A DNA stretch of 64,000 bases from Alteromonas aquimaris (GCF_026183695.1 NZ_JAPFRD010000005.1:518075-582074), one strand, 5' to 3'. Positions 27,422 to 37,145 are shown, counted from the first letter of the stretch. Translations and numbers: made by a program. The notes: generated from the sequence alone by a model not told the origin.

Positions 27422-29731
27422 ATGCCACACACATTAAAACACGCCAGATGCTTTAACAAGACACTGTGCGCAACCGCTGTTGCGGTTGCCTGTTTCAGTG
27501 GGCCAGTTGTCAATGCACAAGAGCAGGTGGAACCTGCTGTCAACGAAAAAAAATTAGAGCGAATCGAAGTCACCGCACGAAAAACCACTGAATCGTTACA
27601 AGAAGTGCCAGTAGCGATTACGTCAATAGGCGAGAGTGAGTTAACTGAAAAGGGAATAAGTGTACTTACCGAAGTACAACAATTTTCACCCAATACGACC
27701 TTGCAAACCAGCCGCGGTACCAACTCTACGTTAACCGCGTTTATTCGTGGTGTGGGTCAACAAGATCCGCTGTGGGGGTATGAACCTGGAGTAGGCATTT
27801 ATATTGATGATGTGTATCTGGCACGGCCGCAAGGGGCCGTTCTTGACCTGTTGGATGTGCAACGGATAGAGGTTTTGCGGGGTCCTCAAGGGACACTTTA
27901 CGGCAAGAATACTATTGGCGGTGCGGTTAAGTATGTCACCAAAGAAATGTCAGGTGATACGCAATTTACCGCCAAAGCCACGGTGGGTAGCTATGAACAG
28001 CGTGATATAAAGCTTTCAGGGCAAGTACCCATTGTTGAGGATGTGGTTTACCTAGGATTTGGCTATGCCAATCTTAATCGGGATGGCTTTGGTCATTATT
28101 TGCAGTCCTCACAACCCAATCAAAATCGTGAAAATTACAATAAAGATTTGTGGGCTGGAAGGCTTACCCTGGAAGTTCGCCCAAGTGAGAATTTATTTTT
28201 TCGCTTTGGTTGGGATAAAACAGAAGACGATTCAAATGCAAAGGGTGGATATCGGTTATTACCCAGTATTTTAACCGATGCTCCGGTACCGGATTCAAAA
28301 TATGATTCCTATACCAGTTTGCCAACCTGGAACAAAGTTGAGTTGGAAGGGTATAGCTGGCTCGCCCAATACAATGTTAATGATGCGCTGGAATTAAAAT
28401 ACATCGGATCACATCGTAAAGGCTATTCACCGACAAATATTGATTTTGACAACACGGCGTTAGATATTTTCGACGTGCCTGCCGAATATAAAGATAAAAA
28501 TGATACTCATGAGTTACAGGCTAACTATGTGGCTGATAACTTCAGCATGGTATCAGGATTATATTATTATGATGGTGAATCGTGCGGAAATTTTGATGCA
28601 ATTCTAGGTGTGCTTGGACGAACTGAGTTTGGGTTGCCAGGAATTACACGGGAAGTCAGCGGGTGTAATAACAGTGAAAGTTGGGCGGCTTACGCCCAGG
28701 TCAATTATGATATTACCGAACAGTTATCTGTTTCAGTCGGTGCGCGTTATACCGACGAAGAAAAGTCGGCTACCGTTAACAATGGACTGGCGTTTTACAA
28801 TCTTTATCCTTACTCAGGATGGATTGACGGCTTTGTGCGACCAGAAGGGGAGCTTGTACCGCAAGTATTAGGTAACGATCCGGATGGAGATGGCGTTTTT
28901 TCTGGCCCCTCAGTGGAAAACTGGTCACGTTTGACTCCGCGAATAGGGGTTGAATACCAGATGAACCCTGACACCATGTTTTTTGCGAGCTACGCGCAGG
29001 GTTTCAAATCCGGTACCTTTAACCCGCGAGCGAGTGGGCCTGAGCCGGGAGTGGACCCTGAAGTAGTGGATTCTTTTGAACTAGGTATGAAATCGGATCT
29101 CACTGAAAATTTCAGACTAAATGCAACCTTATTTAGCTATGTGCATAAAGACCGTCAGTATATTGGTATTGAAGGAGACTCAAACGATCCTACTGCACTC
29201 GAGCAACGTTTACGCAACGCTGCTGAGACAGAGGGGCAGGGGATAGAAGTAGAGATGACCTATGTCGCGACCGACAATTTACAATTTGATGTTGCGTATG
29301 GATATATCGATTTTGATATTGTTAAAAACGACGCCATTCCACCCTTAGTCGGCTTAGCTTCAACCCCCGAAAACACCCTGAACTTTGCCGTCAATTACTT
29401 GCTCGATACCGATTGGGGAAGTGTGATTTTCAATACTAACTACTACTACCGAGATGACTATCTGTTGTTTGAGACAAGCGAACTGATACAACAGGAAGCG
29501 TATGGTATGGTAAACGCCAGCGTGAGTTGGGAAAGTCCCAAGGGCGACTGGTTTGGTGGCCTTCACCTGAAAAACATCACTGATGAAGAATATCTTGTGG
29601 GTGGCTACGATTTTGTTACACAAGATCCTGTCACCGGCGCGCTTGGGCCGGGGCTCGGCGGAGATACCACGTTAATTGGATATTATGGCGATCCGCGTAC
29701 CGTTCATTTAACCGTGGGTTATCGGTTCTAA
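27422..29731 (+). CDS. TonB-dependent outer membrane receptor
   Basis: 769 residues. A signal peptide ends near residue 33 (VVNAQE). The plug domain (about 45-165) has IEVTARKTTESLQEVPVAIT, FIRGVGQQD and RIEVLRGPQGTLYGKNTIGG, the TonB-receptor plug signature. A 22-strand barrel follows, closing with LTVGYRF, whose terminal Phe is the usual BAM signal. It resembles the large receptor group of Alteromonadales and sphingomonads for carbohydrates and other organic nutrients rather than known siderophore receptors. Divergence from the hydroxybutyrate operon suggests a related nutrient. Confidence 0.9.
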   Translation: MPHTLKHARCFNKTLCATAVAVACFSGPVVNAQEQVEPAVNEKKLERIEVTARKTTESLQEVPVAITSIGESELTEKGISVLTEVQQFSPNTTLQTSRGTNSTLTAFIRGVGQQDPLWGYEPGVGIYIDDVYLARPQGAVLDLLDVQRIEVLRGPQGTLYGKNTIGGAVKYVTKEMSGDTQFTAKATVGSYEQRDIKLSGQVPIVEDVVYLGFGYANLNRDGFGHYLQSSQPNQNRENYNKDLWAGRLTLEVRPSENLFFRFGWDKTEDDSNAKGGYRLLPSILTDAPVPDSKYDSYTSLPTWNKVELEGYSWLAQYNVNDALELKYIGSHRKGYSPTNIDFDNTALDIFDVPAEYKDKNDTHELQANYVADNFSMVSGLYYYDGESCGNFDAILGVLGRTEFGLPGITREVSGCNNSESWAAYAQVNYDITEQLSVSVGARYTDEEKSATVNNGLAFYNLYPYSGWIDGFVRPEGELVPQVLGNDPDGDGVFSGPSVENWSRLTPRIGVEYQMNPDTMFFASYAQGFKSGTFNPRASGPEPGVDPEVVDSFELGMKSDLTENFRLNATLFSYVHKDRQYIGIEGDSNDPTALEQRLRNAAETEGQGIEVEMTYVATDNLQFDVAYGYIDFDIVKNDAIPPLVGLASTPENTLNFAVNYLLDTDWGSVIFNTNYYYRDDYLLFETSELIQQEAYGMVNASVSWESPKGDWFGGLHLKNITDEEYLVGGYDFVTQDPVTGALGPGLGGDTTLIGYYGDPRTVHLTVGYRF

Positions 29732-29742
29732 AATGTTAGTAG

Positions 29743-29775
29743 AGGGCGACATTAAGCCTTAGTCGCCCTTTTGTT
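29743..29775 (+). terminator. Intrinsic terminator after the TonB receptor gene
   Basis: AGGGCGAC (29743-29750) pairs with GTCGCCCT (29762-29769) in an 8-bp stem, followed by TTTTGTTT. It begins 11 bases after the receptor stop codon. Confidence 0.8.
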
Positions 29776-29833
29776 TAATCCTTGCTATTTCTTGTATGAT
29801 TCTACACAGTAGTAAAAAACTCGTAGATTCCCC

Positions 29834-30475
29834 ATGCAACCTAAAGTACTCATTGCTGACGACCACCCTATCTTTCGCGCTGCTATGCGCCACGCGCTGG
29901 TAGATATTATTGGTGATAACATGGTTGAAGCAGAATCGTATCCGCAAACGCATTCCGTCCTGAAAGCTGATCCTGATATTGAGATCGTGTTTTTAGATAT
30001 AAATATGCCGGGTAACGAAGGGTTGACTGGCCTCAGTGAGATAAGAGCCACCTTTCCCGATATCATTGTTGTGATGGTATCTGCCGAGGAATGTCAGCAT
30101 CTTATTCGCAAAGCAATCGCGCTTGGCTCTAGTGGATACATCCCCAAATCCACGTCGCTGCCGGTGCTCAGCCAAGCTATAAGTCAGATAATCGAAGGAG
30201 AGCAATGGTTACCTGAAAACCTCAGTGGGGCATTGCCTGATGTGCAAAATACAGCGCAGGAAGAGTTTGCCCACCGAGTGACGCAACTTACACCTCATCA
30301 ATTTACTGTCTTACGATTAATCGCTGAGGGGTTGCTCAACAAACAAATTGCCTACCAGCTAGATATTTCAGAGTCCACGGTGAAACAACATGTTTCAGCA
30401 GTGCTTCGAAAACTTAACGTGATTAACCGAACCCAGGCAGGAATCGTCTTTAAGCAGGTAGTGGGGAGACAGTGA
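29834..30475 (+). CDS. LuxR-family response regulator (CrbR-like)
   Basis: 213 residues. Receiver domain 1-120 with acidic pair D9-D10, phospho-acceptor D55 in VFLDINMPG and K105 in YIPKS. The C-terminal LuxR/NarL helix-turn-helix (about 147-210) contains LTPHQFTVLRLIAEGLLNKQ and ESTVKQHVSAVLRKL. The nearby SSS-type hybrid kinase at 31009-34398 is the likely partner. In Vibrio and Pseudomonas, CrbS/CrbR pairs of this architecture activate acetyl-CoA synthetase for acetate use; the same role here is inference. No acs gene is in the window. Confidence 0.82.
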   Translation: MQPKVLIADDHPIFRAAMRHALVDIIGDNMVEAESYPQTHSVLKADPDIEIVFLDINMPGNEGLTGLSEIRATFPDIIVVMVSAEECQHLIRKAIALGSSGYIPKSTSLPVLSQAISQIIEGEQWLPENLSGALPDVQNTAQEEFAHRVTQLTPHQFTVLRLIAEGLLNKQIAYQLDISESTVKQHVSAVLRKLNVINRTQAGIVFKQVVGRQ

Positions 30476-30560
30476 ACTAAATACTAAAGAATATTTTCTT
30501 ACAGCTGTTTACCACTAAGTCAATCTACTTCTGCTACTTTTGTCACGAAAGGAGAAGTAG

Positions 30561-31025
30561 ATGAAATTATCATTATTATTGTCTTTGTTAGCAGGCGTTA
30601 TGTATTGAGCAAAGTCGGCCAAAGCCAGTGCCGATTCTCCATTCTCAGTCGTAATCTTACAGCAAGATACTCAACTTTTTGCTGCATTTAATCGCTGCGA
30701 GCCAGCAAAATGGCGCCTTTATCGGGATCTAAACTTTGAATTTTATCTAGACAACGATGATCCGACATTTACCCGCAAGGACTTGGAACCGGCTTTTCTG
30801 GATAGATGTAAAGAAGGTGAGAAAGCAAACGTGATCAGAGAATTTGTACCCGGAGATCATGAAGTCCTTCCAATTCAAGGTGTCGGTGCAGTGCAGTTTG
30901 GGACGCATCGGTTCTTATTACAACAAACAGATGGGAGCTTCAAAGAAGTTGCGCGGCCCCGCTTTGTTCATTTGTGGAAAAAGAAACAGTGGAAGATTAT
31001 TCGTGTGATTAATTATGATCATTAG
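30561..31025 (+). pseudogene. Small exported protein gene interrupted by an in-frame TGA
   Basis: An ATG at 30561 with GGAGAAG just upstream starts a signal-peptide-like MKLSLLLSLLAGVMY. A TGA (30606-30608) at codon 16 interrupts it. The same frame then continues for 138 codons to 31025 (AKSAKASADSPFSVVILQQD onward), including LFAAFNRCEPAKWRLYRDLN and HLWKKKQWKIIRVINYDH. The second half looks like a SnoaL/DUF4440-type NTF2-like protein with a damaged start. Either a recent nonsense mutation, a base-call error, or translation from an internal start explains it. Its end overlaps the convergent kinase gene by 17 bases. Confidence 0.65.
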
Positions 31026-34000
31026 TACTGATAGTGTTCTGCAAAAGTAGTTTTATCATCCTCTTCAGCGCAACCGGTTTGATGGGTTTAGGTAAATAAC
31101 CTAGTTGCGCCGATTCAGCTTCATCTCGAATACCTTCATTTCGATTGGCGGTAATCAATATTCCCGGCACTTCCGCTGACCAATAGATTCGTAACTGACG
31201 TGCTACATGGGTCCCTACTTCCCCGTGATCAAGGTGATAATCCAGCAGCATTAATGATGGCGGCTCAGGGCATCTCGCCAGCACTTGTGCCAAGCTTGAA
31301 GCAATAATGACTTCAGCTCCCCAGTCATTCAATAGTGTGGTCATGGCGTTAGCTATTTGTGGATCATTTTCCAATACCAGTACCGTGTGGTCGGTTAGTG
31401 GATTTTGGATTAGATTAATTTCTTTATCGTCAGGCTGTTTAATTGCTGCCACTGTTTGGGGGGCTATTCTCGGAACGGTAATCGTGAATTGGGTGCCTTT
31501 GTCTACTTCTGATTGCAGCGATACACTGAGACCAAGCAATTCGCTGATACGTTCAACAATGGTCAAGCCCAAACCTAAGCCGTGGTTCGTGTCGTTTCCT
31601 TCCAATTGATGAAATTCATTAAATATTTCTTTTTGCTGATGCTGTGGGATGCCTAATCCACTATCGATGACACAAATATTGATAGAGGAAGTGTTGCAAC
31701 GTCTGATGCCAACGAGAATGCCCCCCGATTTGGTATATCGAATAGCATTGGAAATAAGATTTTGCACAATTCTGCGTAAGAGGTTTTTATCTGAGCGAAC
31801 CCATACCTGGGTGCGAACATAACGAAGGTTTAAAAGCTTCTGTTGAGCAATAATTGAAAACTCGCTTACCAACGGCTCCAGCAATTCGTCTAAGGAAAAC
31901 GCGGTTATGTTCGTCGTCAGTCTGCCAGACTCAAGCTTTGTCATATCCAGCAACATAGAAAGTAAGCTTTCAGCACTATTAAGTGAATTAACTAATCCTT
32001 GCGCTATCTGTCCAGCCTCCGTTCCACTGGTTTTTTGCGCCAACATAGAAGCGAACAAAGTCGCTGCGTTAAACGGTTGCATAAGGTCATGCCCAGCCGC
32101 CGCCAGAAAACGTGTTTTGCTTTGATTAGCTTTGTCCGCATCAAGTCTGGCATGGTGAAGTTCTTGTGTGCGTTGACGCACTCGCAGTTCGAGATCGTCC
32201 TTAGCCGCTTTCAGTTGATCCTGAATTTGAATGTATTCTGTGATATCACTATAAGTGGTGACATAGCCGCCGGCGGGAAGAGGATGGCCATTTAGTTCTA
32301 TAACTTTACCGTTATTATGTTTACGAACATGTTTATAGCGACTGCCAGAGCGCATATAGGTAACGCGCTTATCGATTTCCGCTTCAACATCGCATCCTGT
32401 GGCCAATAGCCCTCGCTCGGCATTAAATTTCAGCAAAGATTGGATTGGCATTCCGATCTGCAAATATCCTTTGGGATAATCGAACAGCTGTACATAGCGA
32501 GGGTTCCATGCAAGCAAACAAAGCTGTTGATTTAATACACAGATACCTTGTTCAATATTCTGCACTGATGATTGTAAAACTTCATGATTAAACTGAAACG
32601 ATTGCGAGGCTTCTTCTACCCATTCCACCAGTTCCGGGATAGTTTCCTGTTGCGAGTCGGCAATGGCAGTCAGTAAAATCCTCGCGCTGGGATTTCCCAC
32701 CTGAACAGTGAGTAATTTTTCCACTTTAGCCAATAAGGAATGACTCGCATAACCTGAGGCCGAATCTGGGGGCTCATGATAATTCAGTTGTTGTAAAAAA
32801 GCTTCATGTGCAGCTGGCTCAAGCACTCTTTGCGTCAGGTGCAGCAAGTCATTTATTCGGATCGCAAGCTCAGGAAACGAAGAGCTTTCAGGTTGACTCT
32901 GCTTGGGCGAAGTTCGTTGAGGTAACAGAATGCTAACTGCTACAAATACACCACAATTCACCAGCAAACTTAATATGAATCCATTCGCAAGCTCAGTATC
33001 AGTAGGGGCTGGGTTGAAATAATAACTTGATAGCAAACTAGGATAAAATAACCACATTACCCAACATAGAAAACCTGCGATAAGGGCGCACTGTGCCGCG
33101 AGTCGGGTACTTTTCTGCCAGTACAGGCCAAACATCAGGATAGGGAATATCTGCGCCAATAAGGCAATAGCAATACTGCCGGTTTTCACTAACGGTGCTG
33201 ATTGACTGACATTGATATGATACCAATAGGCTATGCTCAATACTGCTATAATGGTCAGCCTTCTAATAGTTAGCAGACTGCGGGCCTCCACGGAAGTGTG
33301 ATGTTTGCGGTTAATCGCCAGCTGAAGCCAAATTGGAGTAAATAAATTGTTCGCCATCATGACCCCTAAGGCAAGAGTAGCGACAATCACCATACTGGTA
33401 GCTGCAGAAATTCCACCTAGAAAAGCGATAACAGAGATAACGGTTGCATTACTTTGAATGGGTATCGCCAGTACAAATGCATCTGTTTTGACAAGTTGAG
33501 TGTCCAGTAAAAGTTGGCCAGCCAGCGCAATGGGAAGAATGAAAATTGTCATTCCGATAAGGTAGGCAGGGAACAGCCAGCGGGCTTTACGGAGTTCGCT
33601 GTCACCGTTTTGTTCGATGAAGTTCATATGAAACTGGCGGGGTAGCACAAACATGGAGCACACTCCGAGTAACATATGGCATATATAGACCCAGGGTGCT
33701 GCATCAGCAAACAGCACCCTGCGTGCTTCAGTAGATTGTGAAGCCTGGGCAAACAGATCAAAAAAACCATCAAATAGGCTGTAACAGACAAATAAACCGA
33801 CGACAGAGAGGGCAGCTAATTTGACAATGGATTCTGCGGCAATGGTTAATAGTAAACCCGGGTGCTTACGCGTCAGGTTTAAGGTGCGAGTACCGAAAAA
33901 GACAGCAAACAACGCCATAATGGCGGCGACGTATAGTCCCACTGCATTAACCGAGGTGTCAGAGCCCGTTATCAGGTTGATACTCTCAGTGATGGCATCG

Positions 34001-34398
34001 AGCTGAAGGGCGATGTATGGAACAACGCCGACAAAACATAAAATAGTAACGGTGGCGGCGAGCAAGTGACTATTGCGGTATTGCAAGCCAATCAGATCAG
34101 CCAAAGAGCTAATGTTGTGCTGTTGGCACAGGCGACTGACTTTTCGCAGTACACCAAAGCCAAACAGCATAGTCAGGATAATACCAGAATAAGTCGGTAC
34201 AACGGCCCAGCCATACTGTGATGCTTGGGTAACAGTGCCAAAAAAGGCCCACGAAGTGCAGTGTACCCCCAGGCCCAGACTATATAAGACGGGATGCTGT
34301 TGATTATCCTGCAGGTTTTTATCGCCCCAGAAAGCAATGAGAAACAACACTACCAGATAGCCTACGACCAGTAGACCAACAGTCCAAAGAGTCAACAT
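31009..34398 (-). CDS. SSS-transporter-linked hybrid sensor histidine kinase (CrbS-like)
   Basis: 1129 residues. Residues 1-490 form a sodium:solute symporter (SLC5/PutP-like) domain with about 13 transmembrane helices. A linker leads to a PAS domain (about 605-720), then HisKA with phospho-histidine H770 (FLAAAGHDLMQPFNA), HATPase with N-box NLISNAIRY and GLGLGLTIVER, and a C-terminal receiver (acceptor D1053, K1104). This is the architecture of CrbS, which controls acetate metabolism through the LuxR regulator CrbR. The probable partner gene lies 0.5 kb away in the opposite direction. All catalytic motifs appear intact. Confidence 0.88.
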   Translation of the reverse strand: MLTLWTVGLLVVGYLVVLFLIAFWGDKNLQDNQQHPVLYSLGLGVHCTSWAFFGTVTQASQYGWAVVPTYSGIILTMLFGFGVLRKVSRLCQQHNISSLADLIGLQYRNSHLLAATVTILCFVGVVPYIALQLDAITESINLITGSDTSVNAVGLYVAAIMALFAVFFGTRTLNLTRKHPGLLLTIAAESIVKLAALSVVGLFVCYSLFDGFFDLFAQASQSTEARRVLFADAAPWVYICHMLLGVCSMFVLPRQFHMNFIEQNGDSELRKARWLFPAYLIGMTIFILPIALAGQLLLDTQLVKTDAFVLAIPIQSNATVISVIAFLGGISAATSMVIVATLALGVMMANNLFTPIWLQLAINRKHHTSVEARSLLTIRRLTIIAVLSIAYWYHINVSQSAPLVKTGSIAIALLAQIFPILMFGLYWQKSTRLAAQCALIAGFLCWVMWLFYPSLLSSYYFNPAPTDTELANGFILSLLVNCGVFVAVSILLPQRTSPKQSQPESSSFPELAIRINDLLHLTQRVLEPAAHEAFLQQLNYHEPPDSASGYASHSLLAKVEKLLTVQVGNPSARILLTAIADSQQETIPELVEWVEEASQSFQFNHEVLQSSVQNIEQGICVLNQQLCLLAWNPRYVQLFDYPKGYLQIGMPIQSLLKFNAERGLLATGCDVEAEIDKRVTYMRSGSRYKHVRKHNNGKVIELNGHPLPAGGYVTTYSDITEYIQIQDQLKAAKDDLELRVRQRTQELHHARLDADKANQSKTRFLAAAGHDLMQPFNAATLFASMLAQKTSGTEAGQIAQGLVNSLNSAESLLSMLLDMTKLESGRLTTNITAFSLDELLEPLVSEFSIIAQQKLLNLRYVRTQVWVRSDKNLLRRIVQNLISNAIRYTKSGGILVGIRRCNTSSINICVIDSGLGIPQHQQKEIFNEFHQLEGNDTNHGLGLGLTIVERISELLGLSVSLQSEVDKGTQFTITVPRIAPQTVAAIKQPDDKEINLIQNPLTDHTVLVLENDPQIANAMTTLLNDWGAEVIIASSLAQVLARCPEPPSLMLLDYHLDHGEVGTHVARQLRIYWSAEVPGILITANRNEGIRDEAESAQLGYLPKPIKPVALKRMIKLLLQNTISTNDHN

Positions 34399-34577
34399 CG
34401 TACGTTCGAATTTACGTCTTTATTATGCTTTCAACCTACCACAATTCATTCGAAGCGTGTGGAATTATTATCTACATTCTGTAAATGTGTGACTCAGGAC
34501 TGAACAACAAATTAAAGTGGGGCGTTTTATTGAGAGAACATCGTTTTGGCTTTTGATGTGTTTTCAGTGGAGACAAC

Positions 34578-34985
34578 TTACTGCTTGGTTCTGGCCTCGG
34601 GCCTCACTATAAACCAGCTAGCCCCCACCGCACTGGCGAAACATGTGTACAGCAAAACAAATACCCAATCGGGAGCGTTATAATAAAGTAACTGTTGTAG
34701 CCAATGTTGTATAAACGAACCCGCGTAGCTAGCTTGACCTGCTTCAGTTCTTAACGCAATTTCCCAATGGGTTAAAGGACACCTTGCTCCCATCCACGCT
34801 TGAACCGTAACAAAGACAATGGCAAGTAAATGGAGTATCCGGAAGGTTCGAATCCTGACCCATTGCCAGCCCATAAAATATCCTACATAAACCGCTACCA
34901 GTCCTAATACGACAAATAAAACGAATAGAACGTGTACGATCAATATCGCATCGGCCAAAAATATGAATAGCGATTCTCTCTTCAC
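34578..34985 (-). CDS. DUF2784 family membrane protein
   Basis: 135 residues with about four hydrophobic helices. The N-terminal LADAILIVHVLFVLFVVLGL, then FRILHLLAIVFVTVQAWMG and RCPLTHWE, are the conserved features of DUF2784 proteins. The family is widespread in proteobacteria and its function is unknown; an inner-membrane location follows from the helices. It is preceded by the hybrid kinase gene in the downstream direction, 179 bases away, and may be monocistronic. Confidence 0.75.
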   Translation of the reverse strand: MKRESLFIFLADAILIVHVLFVLFVVLGLVAVYVGYFMGWQWVRIRTFRILHLLAIVFVTVQAWMGARCPLTHWEIALRTEAGQASYAGSFIQHWLQQLLYYNAPDWVFVLLYTCFASAVGASWFIVRPEARTKQ

Positions 34986-35401
34986 TTTTTCTCACTTCGT
35001 TGCAACGTTGCCCGCACAATGTATGGATATGGTGAACTCTGGTTAGGGGAAGAAATCCTGGCGCTTAGGTGAAATAAGTAAGCCAAATAATGTGCAAAAG
35101 ACTTGTCTGAATTTAGCACAGTTAGGCTATAAAGGGGTTATTGCAAATGGATACATGGATTGGCTTGTTGAAACGGGATATTTGTTACTGCTAGTGGGTG
35201 TGGAAGGTACGTACTATGAATCATCATTTTAGTCCATGCAGGTACCGTTTAAGACGACGCAGAAAAAATGCATAGATAATTGGATAGCGGTTAATTTGAA
35301 CTTATGCGAAGTTATCGCATCGAGCAGGGCAAGGATTCACCTTTTCCTTTGCACTAAATTATAAGCAAAGAGAGAAATTTTTCTGCTGCTTAAGAAATGT
35401 T
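34986..35401. other. Intergenic region without recognisable gene
   Basis: Between the DUF2784 gene start and a strong hairpin at 35402, I see only short frames broken by stops in all readings, no RNA gene and no recognisable protein fragment. Promoters for the DUF2784 gene must lie in its first 100 bases. Confidence 0.5.
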
Positions 35402-35428
35402 GAAACGGCTTCCTCAGGAAGCCGTTTC
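35402..35428. terminator. Perfect 12-bp hairpin downstream of DUF3718 gene
   Basis: GAAACGGCTTCC and GGAAGCCGTTTC pair completely around a 3-base loop, 73 bases beyond the minus-strand DUF3718 stop. The stem is very stable. The minus-strand flank is only moderately T-rich, so it is probably the terminator of that gene. Confidence 0.6.
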
Positions 35429-35501
35429 AGAAGGGCATGGTTATGACCTGCGACCCTGTTACCTTAATCAAGTTTAACTTACAAGGTCATATTCAAACGC
35501 A

Positions 35502-35903
35502 CTAGATACGTTCGTTTAGCTCACCAGCAAGTGGGGACTCCATTAAGCCATTCTCAGAAACCCATGCACGCAAAGTTTTGCCATCTTTCTCAGGCGCATT
35601 CAGTTGGCTCTTAGGCATTTTCTTTACCAGCAAGGTGCCAGCTTCAACGGCATTGTTTAGAAATGCTGTACGAAGCAGGCTTTGCCCGTCACAAGAAATA
35701 CCTGTGTAATAATCTTGTAATTTCAGACGGTAGTCAGTCTCTACCTTCTTCATTTTTTTACGCAGTTCACCTTTGTCATCTACTTTCACGATATTACAGA
35801 TGTTAGCAAGATCGGTCTCAATATTTGCTTGTGCTGAGCCAGCAAAAATCAGAGATGCGGTAGCCAAAATGATAGAAGCTTTAACAGTTTTCAACATAGT
35901 CAT
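35502..35903 (-). CDS. DUF3718-like small exported protein
   Basis: 133 residues with a signal peptide (about 1-26, cut at AQA-NI). The mature part contains LANICNIVKVDDKGELRKKM, then LKLQDYYTGISCDGQSLLRTA, with two cysteines likely to form a disulfide. This resembles DUF3718 proteins of Shewanella and Alteromonas, which have unknown function; the family match is from memory of its pattern. The gene is alone, read away from grpE, and AGGA precedes its start. Confidence 0.6.
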   Translation of the reverse strand: MTMLKTVKASIILATASLIFAGSAQANIETDLANICNIVKVDDKGELRKKMKKVETDYRLKLQDYYTGISCDGQSLLRTAFLNNAVEAGTLLVKKMPKSQLNAPEKDGKTLRAWVSENGLMESPLAGELNERI

Positions 35904-36039
35904 ATCCTCAGGAATTTAGTCGTTATTTGTGTTGAGGATGCGGATTAAACGGGAATTTTTGGCTGTTGGAAAACGAGTAAGTGATACATTGTTATAAAGA
36001 AATATACGCTTTATGCGCAGGTGGTAGAAATGATTTGAT

Positions 36040-36080
36040 TAGGTTAGCTTTTTGCGCATTAAATAAGTAGCGCTAACCTA
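36040..36080. repeat. Inverted repeat between DUF3718 gene and grpE
   Basis: TAGGTTAGC (36040-36048) and GCTAACCTA (36072-36080) are perfect 9-bp reverse complements around a 23-base loop. The element is 137 bases upstream of the DUF3718 start. It could be an operator or RNA hairpin. The rest of 35904-36369 shows no gene. Confidence 0.4.
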
Positions 36081-36369
36081 TTGCAGCTTATAGAGTTTGG
36101 TACACCGTCATCACATACAAATTCTTTAGAAAAAATTACCGACAGAACCTCCAGGAAACGTATTTTTTTTATACAACGCGCAAGGTATTCTGCGGGAGTA
36201 TGCTAAAGGAAGTTTCGCAGCCATAAAGGATGCTCTAAACAAAGACTGGAGTGCGCTTATATGTGGCGTAACGATCTGTATAAAAACAAGAATTTTTTCT
36301 TATGGATTTGTCTTCCTGTCACCGAACGATTTACTCCTTAAAAATTTCCACAAAAATTATAAGGTCACA

Positions 36370-36395
36370 CTTGAAGCCTCGTAATCTAACCCCAT
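36370..36395 (+). promoter_or_regulatory. Sigma-32 heat-shock promoter of grpE
   Basis: CTTGAAG (36370-36376), a 13-base spacer and CCCCAT (36390-36395) match the sigma-32 consensus (CTTGAAA, 13-15 bases, CCCCATNT) almost perfectly. It lies 90 bases upstream of the grpE ATG. Confidence 0.85.
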
Positions 36396-36485
36396 TAATA
36401 GGGCCAGCAACAATCTTAAAACTGACCCATTCAGGTTCATTTATTAACAAGTTAAAGCCGATGATCGCACTATCCGGAGGTAAAC

Positions 36486-37121
36486 ATGAGCGACAAGCGT
36501 GACGAGCAGGCGCAGACCGAAGAGCAACCAGTAGAATCTGTAGAGCAACTTGCTGAAGAGAATGACGCGGCTCAGGATGCGCAGCCCGATGCAGAAATTG
36601 AAGGGCGTGACGAGATAGGCCAGAAGGTTTATGAGTTACAAAATGCGCTAAGTGAAGCGCAGAACACCATTAAAGACCAGCAGGAAAGTGTGCTGCGTGC
36701 AAGAGCCGATATGGAAAATGCGCGTCGTCGTGCAGAAGCTGAAGTAGAGAAAGCACGCAAATTTGCCTTAGAGCGTTTCGCGGGCGAGTTATTGCCGGTA
36801 ATTGATAACCTCGAACGCGCGATAGAAATGAGCGATGCCAATAACGAGGCGGTAAAACCTTTGTTAGAGGGCGTGGAAATGACGCACAAGTCGTTTCTAT
36901 CTACCATCGAAAAATTTGGCATGACACTAGTTGATCCGCAAGGCGAACAATTTAATCCTGACTTACATCAGGCTATGTCAATGCAGGAAAGCGCAGACCA
37001 TGAGCCAAATACGGTGATGGCAGTGATGCAAAAAGGCTATCAGATTAACGGTCGTTTGTTACGTCCAGCGATGGTGATGGTATCTCGATCGCCTAGCAGC
37101 GGTGTTGATACAGAAGCCTGA
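36486..37121 (+). CDS. grpE: Nucleotide exchange factor GrpE
   Basis: 211 residues, ATG after GGAGG with good spacing. GrpE dimers release ADP from DnaK and act as a thermosensor. An acidic, disordered start (1-45) leads into a long coiled-coil (about 45-110) and the beta-domain with [18 protein letters not shown] and [20 protein letters not shown], the GrpE signature. It is read from a sigma-32 promoter and is followed by dnaK after 93 bases. Confidence 0.96.
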   Translation: MSDKRDEQAQTEEQPVESVEQLAEENDAAQDAQPDAEIEGRDEIGQKVYELQNALSEAQNTIKDQQESVLRARADMENARRRAEAEVEKARKFALERFAGELLPVIDNLERAIEMSDANNEAVKPLLEGVEMTHKSFLSTIEKFGMTLVDPQGEQFNPDLHQAMSMQESADHEPNTVMAVMQKGYQINGRLLRPAMVMVSRSPSSGVDTEA

Positions 37122-37145
37122 CAAAAGTTTTTTAATTAACACCTA

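Noticed and set aside
36302..36502. 66-codon frame upstream of grpE
   Set aside because: It runs across the sigma-32 promoter and into grpE in another frame, with no ribosome site.
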